The notes under the pieces were generated by a model, which made no database searches, was not told the origin of the DNA, and saw only the letters and a list, made by a program, of their open reading frames with translations. A program made the translations under genes and the position numbers. Of a stretch of DNA of 38,800 nt, positions 18,144 through 27,213 are shown in pieces; the stretch's first letter is position 1, and each line of letters starts with the position of its first letter. The stretch spans positions 1-38,800 of the forward strand of contig RAZJ01000026.1 in assembly GCA_003612625.1 (NCBI GenBank). The letters run 5' to 3'. The DNA comes from a bacterium 1XD42-1. Lineage in GTDB: Bacteria; Bacillota; Clostridia; Oscillospirales; Ruminococcaceae.

Positions 18144-19734
18144 ACATAAAACCCTCCATAGCATTAACTCCTGTTATTGAAAAAGCAATTATAAAAAAAA
18201 TTAATCCATATAGTATCGACCACCGCAATACAATATTTCTTTTATCAAGCCAGAATCGAATTTGTACACCCCGTTCCTGAAAAAAAGAAACTGTTAAAAG
18301 TAAAAGAACGGCAACTACAGCTATAATATAATCCCATTTTTCCATTCCAAGTTTTAAGATATTATCTTGTAACAAGGCTGAAAAGTGAAAACCAAATATA
18401 CTCTTTTTTAACATTAAGAAGGCTTCTGAAATTTCTGTACAACAGTCAAAATAATATCCAATACAAACAATAATAAATGTACGAATCACTTGAAAAATAT
18501 GCCACAAACAACATTCCTTTGTTTGGGGAAACTTTTCATAAAATTGGGAATATAGCGGCTTAAATAGAATACTCAATGCTAAAATAATACCATTATATAG
18601 CCCCCAAAAGATATAACGCCATTCAGCGCCATGCCAAATCCCCACAAGAAAAAATACAAGAATATTTCCTACCATTGCAGGAAATAGAGCTGCTATCTTT
18701 TTGTGCAATCCTTTTAATTTTTTACAGGTCTTTGTAATGAATTTTGATCTTGCAAATGGATAAAAAACATAATCTCGCATCCATGCTCCTAAAGAAATAT
18801 GCCAACGTCGCCAAAAATCTCCTAGAGATGTAGCAAAATATGGACGCATAAAGTTTGGTGATAACCTAATAGCAAACATTTCTGAAATACCAGTAACAAT
18901 ATCAATTCCGCCAGAAAAATCAGCATAGAGCTGAATTGCATAAGTAAAAATTGCTAAAACAATGACGCTTCCATCATATTCTCCAGGTGATTTACACACA
19001 GTTGCCACTAAAGGAGCTATTCTGTCAGCAATCACTAGCTTTTTCATATAGCCCCACAGCATTAAAATAGCACCATGCTTTAAATTTTCATATTGGAATT
19101 GATTTTGTTTCGTTAATTGAGCTGCCAGTTGGTCATAACGTCCAATAGGTCCTTGCACAATTTGTGGGAAATAAGATACGAACAATAGATATTTTGCAAA
19201 ATTTTTTTCCGCCCTATATTTTCCCCAATAAACATCAATTAAGTACCCCAAACTTTGAAAAGTGTAAAAAGATATTCCAAGAGGAACTAGAAAACTCAAA
19301 ACAGGTGTAGATACTTCTGAAACTGTAAATATACTCCAGAGCTGGGCAATATTCTTTATTGCAAAATTTGTATATTTTATAATACATAAAATTAGTATGT
19401 TTAAAACCATACCACATAAAAAAATAATTTTTTTTGTCCTTTTCGACTTCTCACTTACCACTTTCCTTTCAGACTTGGACAATTCTTTATTTAAGCGAAA
19501 GTACTCGCTCACCCAGCCAGAAAGGGCATCTATCATTAAAGCTGCAAGCCATGTTGAAAATGCTGTACATAATAAATAGACTATAGCCTTATACCGTCCT
19601 CCCCAACAGTAAAATAGCAAGCTTGCTATTAATAGAATATACCATTGAAATCGTTTTGGGATTAAATAATATATAAAAAGACAAATCAATATAAATACAA
19701 AAAACGAAGGGGACAGAAAAGACAAAAATATCAC
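18130..19734 (-). CDS. MBOAT-family O-acyltransferase (DltB/AlgI-like)
   Basis: This is a multi-span membrane protein of 534 aa. MBOAT landmarks are FVSYFPQIVQGPIGRY, YAIQLYADFSGGIDI, SLGDFWRRWHISLGAWMRDYVFYP with the conserved His, and GIWHGAEWRYIFWGLYNG with the catalytic His. It moves an activated acyl group across the membrane onto a wall or capsule polymer. The start is GTG at 19734 or TTG at 19725; AAGGAG lies one and ten bases upstream respectively, so the TTG is a real option. It is followed by the DltD-like gene, and the carrier and adenylation genes lie further downstream. Confidence 0.93.
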   Translation of the reverse strand: MIFLSFLSPSFFVFILICLFIYYLIPKRFQWYILLIASLLFYCWGGRYKAIVYLLCTAFSTWLAALMIDALSGWVSEYFRLNKELSKSERKVVSEKSKRTKKIIFLCGMVLNILILCIIKYTNFAIKNIAQLWSIFTVSEVSTPVLSFLVPLGISFYTFQSLGYLIDVYWGKYRAEKNFAKYLLFVSYFPQIVQGPIGRYDQLAAQLTKQNQFQYENLKHGAILMLWGYMKKLVIADRIAPLVATVCKSPGEYDGSVIVLAIFTYAIQLYADFSGGIDIVTGISEMFAIRLSPNFMRPYFATSLGDFWRRWHISLGAWMRDYVFYPFARSKFITKTCKKLKGLHKKIAALFPAMVGNILVFFLVGIWHGAEWRYIFWGLYNGIILALSILFKPLYSQFYEKFPQTKECCLWHIFQVIRTFIIVCIGYYFDCCTEISEAFLMLKKSIFGFHFSALLQDNILKLGMEKWDYIIAVVAVLLLLTVSFFQERGVQIRFWLDKRNIVLRWSILYGLIFFIIAFSITGVNAMEGFMYAIF

Positions 19735-19811
19735 ACTCCTTTTTAGAATCTATTTTTACAAAATCCATATATAGAATCCTAACCATAATTTTGATAATAG
19801 TAAGTATCTTA

Positions 19812-21233
19812 TCAAGATAGCTTCCCATATCTTTCTTGAGCATACTCCAGTTTTTTATTAAGCTCCTGAATATCTGCTCTTAAATTGATGATTTCATTTT
19901 CAATAAAGCCTAAACTTTCTTCCATCAATGCATCAACAATATGATTTTTTATTCGTTCCCCGCTTTTTCCATCAAAATAAGGAATATTATTATAAAATGC
20001 ATTTTCCCGGATTTCCTTTTTAGGATCCTCTCCATTGATACATTGCGCTACAAAATTTTCCATATCATAAAATGTAGAACCCATATAATAGCTTTCTATA
20101 ATAGGCTGCACCGCTGGTGTAAGAGGCTCGGAATAATCATTATTATACATATATAAAACAGGAACTTTTGCAGTAGCAGCCTCTATCATTAAAGCACTTC
20201 GATCAGTAATCAGAAAATCACAATTAAGCAGTGAATTACGGTAATCATCTGACCAATCTATGTATACATTTTCTGCCATATCAAGAAGCTTTATGATTTG
20301 TTCAGCTAAAGTTCCCAGTTCATCTTCGCCATCTAAGAACTTAGGATGCGGTAGAAAAACTACAAAAAGATCACTTTGTGTAATAATATACTTTGCGAAG
20401 TCCAAATATATCTCTAATTTTGGCGTAACCATAACACCACTTCCATCTGGTTGTGGTGTTATTTTAGGGAAGTGCACATGCCACACTAAAATTTTTCTTT
20501 TCGCCGCTTGCTGCGATACCTCTGGTAAAGGTAAGAATTTTTCTTTATTGTATAACCCGTCAAATTTAGGATGTCCTAAGCATTGCACTGCATGATAATT
20601 GGGACAGTATTGTCTATAGTCTTCTCTCATTCTCTCAGAAAAAGTGAAAATTTTCCAAGAATTTCGTACCACAGCATTATAAAAATGAGCATCCTGCGCA
20701 TGTTCTGTGTTAGAAAGTTCAATACCATAAGGAATATACACAATTCTTGTTCCTTTCTTTTTGAAAGCAGCTGAACGAACATGAAAAGTTCGATGTCCAT
20801 AATCATATGGTGTCTGCATAACCAATATATGTGGACTAAATTTACTGAAAAGGCTGTCAGAATATATTTTATATGTGATTCCCTTTTCATCCAGAAATTC
20901 TTTTGCCGTAAGCATTTGAGTTGTATCCCCATATAATTCATTCAAAAAAGTGAATTCGACCCGTATTCTTGGGTCAGAGATGCATGCTTCATAAAACGTT
21001 TCCCAGCTTGGCCAAAAGGAAGCTGCCTGAAAAAGAAACATAATCCGCACAAATTCATCTTTGTAATAAGGAATTAAGACTTGTGAACTGTTCGAGCGAC
21101 TAGCTCGTATCTCTTTTTCTAATTCTTTAATAACATTCCGCATCAATTTATAGGTAATTTTTCGAAAAAAATCTGCCACCGGCTTAAAAAAACTTTTTAT
21201 TTTTTTCTTTAAACCTTCCAAAGAACTTCCCAC
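19812..21233 (-). CDS. CDP-glycerol glycerophosphotransferase-like GT-B enzyme
   Basis: This 473-aa protein has the GT-B layout of TagB/TagF-type enzymes, which move glycerol phosphate or ribitol phosphate from CDP donors to a polymer. The C-terminal half carries LPHPKF, the DWSDDYRNSLLNCDFLITDRSALMIEA block and VPVLYMYNND, as in that family. The N-terminus is basic and amphipathic, fitting membrane association, and the last 25 residues look like a short coiled coil. GTG at 21233 or TTG at 21221 could be the start; neither has a clear ribosome site. No tagD-type CDP-glycerol synthase lies in the window. Confidence 0.8.
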   Translation of the reverse strand: MGSSLEGLKKKIKSFFKPVADFFRKITYKLMRNVIKELEKEIRASRSNSSQVLIPYYKDEFVRIMFLFQAASFWPSWETFYEACISDPRIRVEFTFLNELYGDTTQMLTAKEFLDEKGITYKIYSDSLFSKFSPHILVMQTPYDYGHRTFHVRSAAFKKKGTRIVYIPYGIELSNTEHAQDAHFYNAVVRNSWKIFTFSERMREDYRQYCPNYHAVQCLGHPKFDGLYNKEKFLPLPEVSQQAAKRKILVWHVHFPKITPQPDGSGVMVTPKLEIYLDFAKYIITQSDLFVVFLPHPKFLDGEDELGTLAEQIIKLLDMAENVYIDWSDDYRNSLLNCDFLITDRSALMIEAATAKVPVLYMYNNDYSEPLTPAVQPIIESYYMGSTFYDMENFVAQCINGEDPKKEIRENAFYNNIPYFDGKSGERIKNHIVDALMEESLGFIENEIINLRADIQELNKKLEYAQERYGKLS

Positions 21234-21246
21234 CCCATCTATATTT

Positions 21247-21831
21247 TTATTTCAGATGTTCAATTCCAGCTAAAGACTTATAAAATATGCTCATCATAAG
21301 ATGGTCAAAAATCATATGTATATCTTCCGTTATCTGCATACTCTGCACTGGCACATGTAAGGAAACATTTGAAAGTTCTTTCAGCCTTCCGCCGGAATAA
21401 CCCGTCAGTCCAATCACCTTGTTTCCCTGTTCTTTCGCATACTTTACAGCATTGATTATATTGACAGAATTACCACTGCCAGAAATCGCGATTAAAATAT
21501 CATTTGGCTCCAGATTGCCCCGCAGCTGAAAACGGAAAACATCTTCATAGCCAATATCATTCGCAATTGCCATCAGTGTTGCTACATTATCATTCAGACA
21601 TTGGAAACGGAAAGGTATCTCGATATGTTCAGAAACTCCTTTATTAAAATCATTCTGAAAGTGAGAAGCTGTAGCCGCACTGCCGCCATTTCCACAGATA
21701 TAAATATGTCCCTTCTTCAAACGGGTTTCATTTAATAAGTTAAGAGCTTCATTCAGGCTGTTTACATCCACTTTTTTCAGAATCTCAATCTCAAGCGTAA
21801 TATAATCCTGAATATTCTCTATATAATTCAT
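21247..21831 (-). CDS. gmhA: Sedoheptulose-7-phosphate isomerase
   Basis: This SIS-domain protein of 194 aa has CGNGGSAATASHFQNDF at its active site and GISGSGNSVNI further on, both typical of GmhA. It turns sedoheptulose-7-phosphate into D-glycero-D-manno-heptose-7-phosphate, the first step of NDP-heptose synthesis. The kinase, nucleotidyltransferase-phosphatase and an epimerase for this route lie directly upstream in the same operon, with only 17 bases between this gene and the fused gene. Confidence 0.93.
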   Translation of the reverse strand: MNYIENIQDYITLEIEILKKVDVNSLNEALNLLNETRLKKGHIYICGNGGSAATASHFQNDFNKGVSEHIEIPFRFQCLNDNVATLMAIANDIGYEDVFRFQLRGNLEPNDILIAISGSGNSVNIINAVKYAKEQGNKVIGLTGYSGGRLKELSNVSLHVPVQSMQITEDIHMIFDHLMMSIFYKSLAGIEHLK

Positions 21832-21848
21832 TGTTTTCTTTTTTCCTC

Positions 21849-23153
21849 TTAATTCTCTAAAATTTTTTGCACTGCTTCTGCTAAATTACTACAGACCATA
21901 TCAGGCTGTACATTATATTTTTTGTCCTTTCCGGCATCCCCGGTAAGAACCAGTACTGTTTTTGTTCCTGCATTTTTTCCGGTTTGAATATCCACTGTTG
22001 TATCCCCAATGATCCAGGATTCTGCCAAATCAATATTAAACTGCTGTGCACAATCCTCCAACATTCCAATATCCGGCTTGCGGCAATGACAGGAAATCTT
22101 ATAATCTGGATTTTCTTCCGGATAACCTTTATCTGGATGATGGGGGCAAAAACAAATCTTATCCAGATAAGCCCCTTCCCGGCCCAGCAGCGTTTCCAGC
22201 TTCTTATGAATATTTTCTACATCTTCTATTTGACACAGTCCACGGGCTACTACCGGCTGATTGGTCACCAAAATCGCTAAATATCCAGATTCGTTAATCT
22301 TTTGGATGGCTTTAATTACTCCATCTTCCAATTCAAATTGTTCTTCTTTCCAAATAAGCCCATTCTTCCGATTAACTGTCCCATCCCGATCCAGAAAAAT
22401 CGCTCTTTGTCTTTTTCTGAAGCTTCGCCGGGCAATATAACCGCCTTTTAATTCCTTCTCGGCAGAAGTAATCCGCTCTACTGTTCCCACATCTTTTATG
22501 TACTCTGAAGAGCAATAAGCATAGACAGATTTATTTTTTTCTATCATTCCAGCAAGAAGCTGCTTTTCCAAATCAACTTTGGTATTTTTGGGAACCTGTT
22601 CACAAGCTGTCTTGTCCAAAATATAAAATCCTGCATTAACGCAATTGTGATACCATCCAGTCCGTACATTATGTTTTGAATCGAAACCATACACTTTTCC
22701 ATCCCTGCCGCAGATTACTAAATCCGAATCAAAAGGATGGGAATTGGGATGGATAAAAAAAGTCGCTTTTGCTTGCTTCTGTCGGTGAAACTCCATCATC
22801 CGGCTCAAGTCAATATCAAACAGCACATCTCCAAATACCAAGAAAAAGGAGTCCCCGGTTAACAAAGGCGGTAAAAGAGAAAGTGCTCCCGCAGTCCCCA
22901 AAGGTACTGTTTCCTCAATATAACGAATATTTATATCGAACCTTTTGCCGTCCTCAAAGAATTCCCGGATTTTTACCCCTAAATGTCCTGTAATCAGTAT
23001 AATATTTGTAATCCCCTGATCCCGCAGACATTCTATCTGCCACTGGAGAATTGGCTTTCCTGCTACCAAAGCCATCGGCTTGGGAATTTCATCGTTTGTA
23101 ATAGACCGCAGACGGGTACCTTTACCGCCTGCCATAATCACTGCCTGTATCAA
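21849..23153 (-). CDS. hddC-gmhB: Fused heptose-1-phosphate nucleotidyltransferase and heptose bisphosphate phosphatase
   Basis: This 434-aa protein joins two enzymes usually made separately. Residues 1-230 are a nucleotidyltransferase (MAGGKGTRLR, VFGDVLFDID), matching HddC. Residues 250-434 are a HAD phosphatase (FLDRDGTVN, the zinc-binding CFCPHHPDK and CHCRKPD, and WIIGDTTVDIQ), matching GmhB. GmhB removes the 7-phosphate and HddC then attaches the nucleotide. The start is a TTG overlapping the epimerase stop codon (TTGA), with GGAG eight bases upstream. Two successive steps in one chain suggest channelling. GDP is the expected nucleotide, by family analogy only. Confidence 0.9.
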   Translation of the reverse strand: MIQAVIMAGGKGTRLRSITNDEIPKPMALVAGKPILQWQIECLRDQGITNIILITGHLGVKIREFFEDGKRFDINIRYIEETVPLGTAGALSLLPPLLTGDSFFLVFGDVLFDIDLSRMMEFHRQKQAKATFFIHPNSHPFDSDLVICGRDGKVYGFDSKHNVRTGWYHNCVNAGFYILDKTACEQVPKNTKVDLEKQLLAGMIEKNKSVYAYCSSEYIKDVGTVERITSAEKELKGGYIARRSFRKRQRAIFLDRDGTVNRKNGLIWKEEQFELEDGVIKAIQKINESGYLAILVTNQPVVARGLCQIEDVENIHKKLETLLGREGAYLDKICFCPHHPDKGYPEENPDYKISCHCRKPDIGMLEDCAQQFNIDLAESWIIGDTTVDIQTGKNAGTKTVLVLTGDAGKDKKYNVQPDMVCSNLAEAVQKILEN

Positions 23154-24082
23154 AGTACCATCTCCACTGTTTTGGCAACAGCCTCGTCACTTGTCATATG
23201 AGCATGCCACCCGGCCTCGTGGATCTTGTCCAAATTATAGGCAAATACAGGTACATCACCTTTCCATCCGCCTCTGCCGCCGGTATATTCAAAGGGGATA
23301 CCCTCCAATTTCATCTTTTCACAGACAATCTCGGCTATACGGGTAACTGATGTCTGTGTTTCAACTCCCACGTTATATAATGTCACACCTTTTGGTGTAT
23401 CTTTAAAGCGCATAATTGCATCTACTAAATCTAATACATAAATATATGGCTTGCTCTGGGTTCCATCTCCCAAGATGCGCAGATGAGAGGAATCCTCTTT
23501 TAGCCGCTTTACAAAATCGAAAATGACACCATGAGTCAGACGAGGCCCAATTACATTTGGAAAACGGAATATGAGAACATTCAAATCATTCATATATGAA
23601 AAGGCAGAAATCATTCCTTCTGAACCGAGTTTGGCCCCGCCATAATAGGAGATTGGCTCCAAGGCTGCAGCTTTTTCGCTGACTTCAGCTCCCATTTGTT
23701 CACCATATACAGCAGAAGTTGAAGCAAAAAACAGATTCTTAACTCCAACCCGGCGCATACATTCCAAAAGCACAAAGGTTGTGGAATAAGTATTTTGATA
23801 TTCAATCATCGGATTATTTGCACTGGCCTGGATGTCTGAATTTGCTGCCATATGAAAAATATAATCTGGCTGCTCTTTCTGAAAAATTTCCAGTATCCGG
23901 TCAAAATTACTCAAATCCTCTTCATAGAATTGAAAATGGGGATTTTCTTTTAAATGCCGGATATTTTTCTTTGTCCCAATAAAAAAATTATCAATACAGA
24001 CAATATCATGACCTTCTGTTAAAAGAGCGTCAATTAAATGACTGCCGATAAAGCCTGCCCCACCTGCTACAAGTGCTTTCAT
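23150..24082 (-). CDS. NAD-dependent NDP-sugar epimerase/dehydratase
   Basis: This is an extended SDR of 310 aa with GGAGFIGSH at residues 7-15, STSAVYGEQ and the catalytic YGGAK. The ATG at 24082 is used because the protein then begins directly at the first beta strand; the open frame continues upstream into the kinase gene without a better site. It lies between the heptose kinase and the HddC-GmhB fusion gene, so its substrate is probably an NDP-heptose or the related hexose. It may make a 4-epimer or 6-deoxy form. A UDP-glucose 4-epimerase role, feeding Glf, is the alternative. Confidence 0.82.
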   Translation of the reverse strand: MKALVAGGAGFIGSHLIDALLTEGHDIVCIDNFFIGTKKNIRHLKENPHFQFYEEDLSNFDRILEIFQKEQPDYIFHMAANSDIQASANNPMIEYQNTYSTTFVLLECMRRVGVKNLFFASTSAVYGEQMGAEVSEKAAALEPISYYGGAKLGSEGMISAFSYMNDLNVLIFRFPNVIGPRLTHGVIFDFVKRLKEDSSHLRILGDGTQSKPYIYVLDLVDAIMRFKDTPKGVTLYNVGVETQTSVTRIAEIVCEKMKLEGIPFEYTGGRGGWKGDVPVFAYNLDKIHEAGWHAHMTSDEAVAKTVEMVL

Positions 24083-24101
24083 AATTCGATATCTGCCTTT
24101 C

Positions 24102-25088
24102 TCAATCCCAATATTTATCTCCGATATATACCACAGAAGTACCATTTTTCTCAAAGCTAAAGGGAAACTGACGAAGCCTTAACGCTACACGCAACCTTTC
24201 GTGATTTTCCGGTTTACAGTAGAAAATTAAGAAACCGCCGCCCCCTGCTCCCAGCAGTTTTCCGCCCAAGGCCCCATTCGCGATTGCCGTTTCATATGCT
24301 TCATCAACCATTGGATTAGAGATACCGCTGGCCAATGTACGTTTTAGTTTCCAGCCTTCATTCAGCAAATCGCCAAAAGAATCCAGCCGGTTTTGTTCTA
24401 ATACTTGTTTCATATCTTCAGCTAATGCACACATTTTTTTTAAATTTTCTGTCTTTTCTTTATCTCCCATATTTTTCTTCTGTTCCGCCAAAATGGTATT
24501 CGCTGAACGGGTATCTCCTGTATAAAACATCACCAGATTCTTTTGGAGCTGTTGGTATGTTTCCGGCATCATTACAATAGGAGATACTGAAACTTCCCCA
24601 TCCCGATGAAAACGGATAAAATTCAGTCCCCCAAATGCTGCCGCATACTGATCCTGCTTTCCAATAGGGCTTCCCAATTTCTGTATTTCTACCTCACAAG
24701 CTTTTTCTGCCAGCTTTCCTTTAGACATGTATTTGCCTTGATAACAATTGAGGGCATTTAAAAGCCCTACTGTAAAGGTACTGGAGGAACCCAGCCCTGT
24801 ACCGCCAGGAATATCTGCCGTAGAACTGATCTCCACTCCATGAATCTGACGCTCGTTTAATACACAGTTAAATATCCGGTGCCTGATAGCAGACAGATTG
24901 TCCACACGCTCATTCTCCGAATATTTCAACATTGTATAGTTTTCATCAAAATATGGATGGATCGAAATATAACAATAACGGTTAATGGAGGTACTCAATA
25001 CACATCCTTCATACCTTTTATAAAAATCCGCCAGGTCACTGCCTCCGCCTGCAAAGCTAACCCGGAATGGTGTTCTTGTGATAATCAT
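24102..25088 (-). CDS. hddA: D-glycero-D-manno-heptose-7-phosphate kinase
   Basis: This GHMP-family kinase of 328 aa starts MIITRTPFRVSFAGGGSDL, as HddA and related sugar kinases do. The ATP-binding loop is PGGTGLGSSSTFTVGLL and the C-terminal motif is KLLGAGGGGFLIF. It phosphorylates heptose-7-phosphate at C1. The ATG at 25088 is preceded by AGAGGA at a normal distance. With gmhA and the hddC-gmhB fusion the whole heptose-nucleotide route is present in one operon. Confidence 0.9.
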   Translation of the reverse strand: MIITRTPFRVSFAGGGSDLADFYKRYEGCVLSTSINRYCYISIHPYFDENYTMLKYSENERVDNLSAIRHRIFNCVLNERQIHGVEISSTADIPGGTGLGSSSTFTVGLLNALNCYQGKYMSKGKLAEKACEVEIQKLGSPIGKQDQYAAAFGGLNFIRFHRDGEVSVSPIVMMPETYQQLQKNLVMFYTGDTRSANTILAEQKKNMGDKEKTENLKKMCALAEDMKQVLEQNRLDSFGDLLNEGWKLKRTLASGISNPMVDEAYETAIANGALGGKLLGAGGGGFLIFYCKPENHERLRVALRLRQFPFSFEKNGTSVVYIGDKYWD

Positions 25089-25133
25089 AACTATAATCCT
25101 CTTTTTTCTTTTTTGTCGTTCCTTCACAATGCA

Positions 25134-26168
25134 TTACCTTTTTAACGCTTTGCAAAGTCTTATATATTTACGCCGAATTCCCCGATAATTCTTACAAAAA
25201 CTTTTTATCTTTATATAAATTACTTCAAAATAACTTCTTTTGCGGAAAAGGGTCTGCAATGTTATTTTTTTTGTTGAAAGAATAAATGGTGTATGATATC
25301 GTAAAACGCCCCATTCAGCATCCAGTGCCCTTAGCAGAGAATTTTCATCATAATATTGTATTTTTCGATTTGTCCAGTAAATCTCTCTTAATAACTTTTG
25401 CAAATCTGTCCATGCTTTTTTGCGCTTTTTAAAAAGTGCATTTTTTCCGCTTGTAAAATATGCTTGCTGCTGTTGGGAAAGTTTCATTTGCAAGTTACGT
25501 CTTAAAGTTGCTGCTACGATCTTACTCTGCTGCTGGCTCAAAAGCTCCTTTTTTTGACTGGTGATGCTTTTTCCATCCTCCCGGTAATACCCCAGAATTT
25601 CAGATAAATTTGCAATTTCTCCAAAATCCAATACCCTTGTCCATAATTCAAAATCTTCAGCTGCATAATTGCTGTTGTAAAACAAACGATTCTGTAAAAA
25701 TACTTCCTTACGTAACATCAAAGTGGAATGACATAGGTCACATCGGAATAACAAGTTCGCTCTGCACTGCTGGGGTGACTCCGGTGGAGCATGTAAAAAA
25801 GTACTCAGTCCAAAATATTGCTGCCATCCGCCGCATACCACAACGGATGGATGCGTATCCATATAAACGACTTGTTTTTCTAACCGCTGGGGTGTCATGA
25901 TATCATCAGAATCTATACGTGCGATATATTTGCCCTTTGCACACTGCATCCCTTTATTTAAAGCCTCTGCTAGCCCTTTGCATGGCCCCTGCATTACACG
26001 AATCCGGGGATCTTGAAAACGATCCAGAATTTCTAACGTATTGTCCGTTGAAGCATCATCAATTATGAGTAATTCAAAATCAGAAAATGTCTGGCATAAA
26101 ACACTATGTACGGTTTCTTGCAGATATTTTTCCGATTGACAGGTAGGCAGCAAAACCGTTACTTTCAT
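25134..26168 (-). CDS. Family 2 glycosyltransferase
   Basis: This 344-aa enzyme has a GT-A fold. VTVLLPTCQSEKYLQETV is the first strand, LLIIDDASTDNT binds the nucleotide sugar, and ARIDSDD is the DxD-type metal site. EDFELWTR is a typical acceptor-side block. The C-terminal 100 residues are strongly basic with predicted amphipathic helices, which suggests membrane docking. Donor and acceptor cannot be told. It follows the second GT2 gene by 12 bases, and GAGG lies nine bases before its ATG. Confidence 0.92.
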   Translation of the reverse strand: MKVTVLLPTCQSEKYLQETVHSVLCQTFSDFELLIIDDASTDNTLEILDRFQDPRIRVMQGPCKGLAEALNKGMQCAKGKYIARIDSDDIMTPQRLEKQVVYMDTHPSVVVCGGWQQYFGLSTFLHAPPESPQQCRANLLFRCDLCHSTLMLRKEVFLQNRLFYNSNYAAEDFELWTRVLDFGEIANLSEILGYYREDGKSITSQKKELLSQQQSKIVAATLRRNLQMKLSQQQQAYFTSGKNALFKKRKKAWTDLQKLLREIYWTNRKIQYYDENSLLRALDAEWGVLRYHTPFILSTKKITLQTLFRKRSYFEVIYIKIKSFCKNYRGIRRKYIRLCKALKR

Positions 26169-26180
26169 CGCAATAAGCCT

Positions 26181-27176
26181 CTATGAACGATGTTCATATT
26201 TTCTTTTGAATCTTTTTGCAAACGCCAGCAATTGTGCTGTCGCTTCTATCCCCATAAGTTTTATAAAACCCCTAACGGCAATAACCATAGGATCACTTGT
26301 TGGCGTAAGTATATATCGATAGTCTGTAAATAATTGCACTGCTTCTTTTTGCTGGTGTATAGGAAGTTCTTTTAACAACGCAAAATTTAGAATATATTCA
26401 TATTGCAGACGTTCCATTGCTACTTGAAACCATATAGCTTTTGAATTTCGCAGACGCTCTATAGATTCTTTTAAAATTGTAACGGTTTGATTTACACGAT
26501 CATATCCTGTATGATTCATTAAAGAACCCTCACGGCCTACCCGATAATAATAATAGGGTGGATATGTAAACAACACTTGAGGACTTGCCAAAAATACCCT
26601 TATTGTAAAATCTATATCTTCTGCATAAGTGTTTTCTTTAAAATAAATCTGATTTTTTTCTAAAAATGTTCTGCGGTAAACACACCGCCATACATTCCAA
26701 AAACTTTGTCGTTTTGTGGCTGCAAGCGAAAAAGCTTCAAGCCCGCTGAGATTTCTGTTGCCAATTTGCTTTACCCATATAGATTTATGCAAAAAATCGG
26801 AATAACGGTAAAAATCCGTTATAATAATATCTGCTTCATATTCTCTGCTGCGGATTTTTCCCAGTAACTTTTTTAATGCTTCCGTATCCACGAAATCATC
26901 GCTGTCCACAAACAAAATAAAATCTCCTGTAGCCTTCTGCAACGCACAATTTCTTGCATTTGATAATCCTTTGCCATTTTGAAAGATGAGTTTAATATTA
27001 GAGTTTTCTACTGCATACCTTTGAGAAATTTCTGTGCTTTTATCTGTAGAACTTCCCAGGGACAAAATAATCTCATCACTTTTCTCAAGTGCTGGAAGTA
27101 CAGTATTTATGCATTTTTCAAGATATTGTTCAACATTATAAACCACAATAATAATGTTAAATCGAATTTGGATAAT
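26181..27176 (-). CDS. Family 2 glycosyltransferase with a probable AUU/AUC start
   Basis: This GT2 enzyme has LFVDSDDFVD as metal site and NTYAEDIDFTIRV downstream. The first standard start (GTG at 27146) would begin MVYNVEQYLEKC and cut off the first beta strand. In frame upstream the reading is IIQIRFNIIIVVYNVEQ, which restores the usual N-terminus. The only good ribosome site, AAGGAG at about 27182-27187, lies five bases before ATT (27176) and eight before ATC (27173). So translation probably starts at a rare AUU or AUC codon, or an original ATG has mutated. It is the second gene of the operon, 37 bases after the TnpB-like gene. Confidence 0.75.
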   Translation of the reverse strand: MIQIRFNIIIVVYNVEQYLEKCINTVLPALEKSDEIILSLGSSTDKSTEISQRYAVENSNIKLIFQNGKGLSNARNCALQKATGDFILFVDSDDFVDTEALKKLLGKIRSREYEADIIITDFYRYSDFLHKSIWVKQIGNRNLSGLEAFSLAATKRQSFWNVWRCVYRRTFLEKNQIYFKENTYAEDIDFTIRVFLASPQVLFTYPPYYYYRVGREGSLMNHTGYDRVNQTVTILKESIERLRNSKAIWFQVAMERLQYEYILNFALLKELPIHQQKEAVQLFTDYRYILTPTSDPMVIAVRGFIKLMGIEATAQLLAFAKRFKRKYEHRS

Positions 27177-27213
27177 ACTCTCTCCTTGCCGCTTTCACAT
27201 TTTCAACTAACTA

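Noticed and set aside
19735-19811. Internal promoter or extra small gene between the CDP-glycerol-type and MBOAT genes
   Set aside because: The 77-base gap has no near-consensus promoter, and the open frame crossing it has no ribosome site and overlaps both neighbours.
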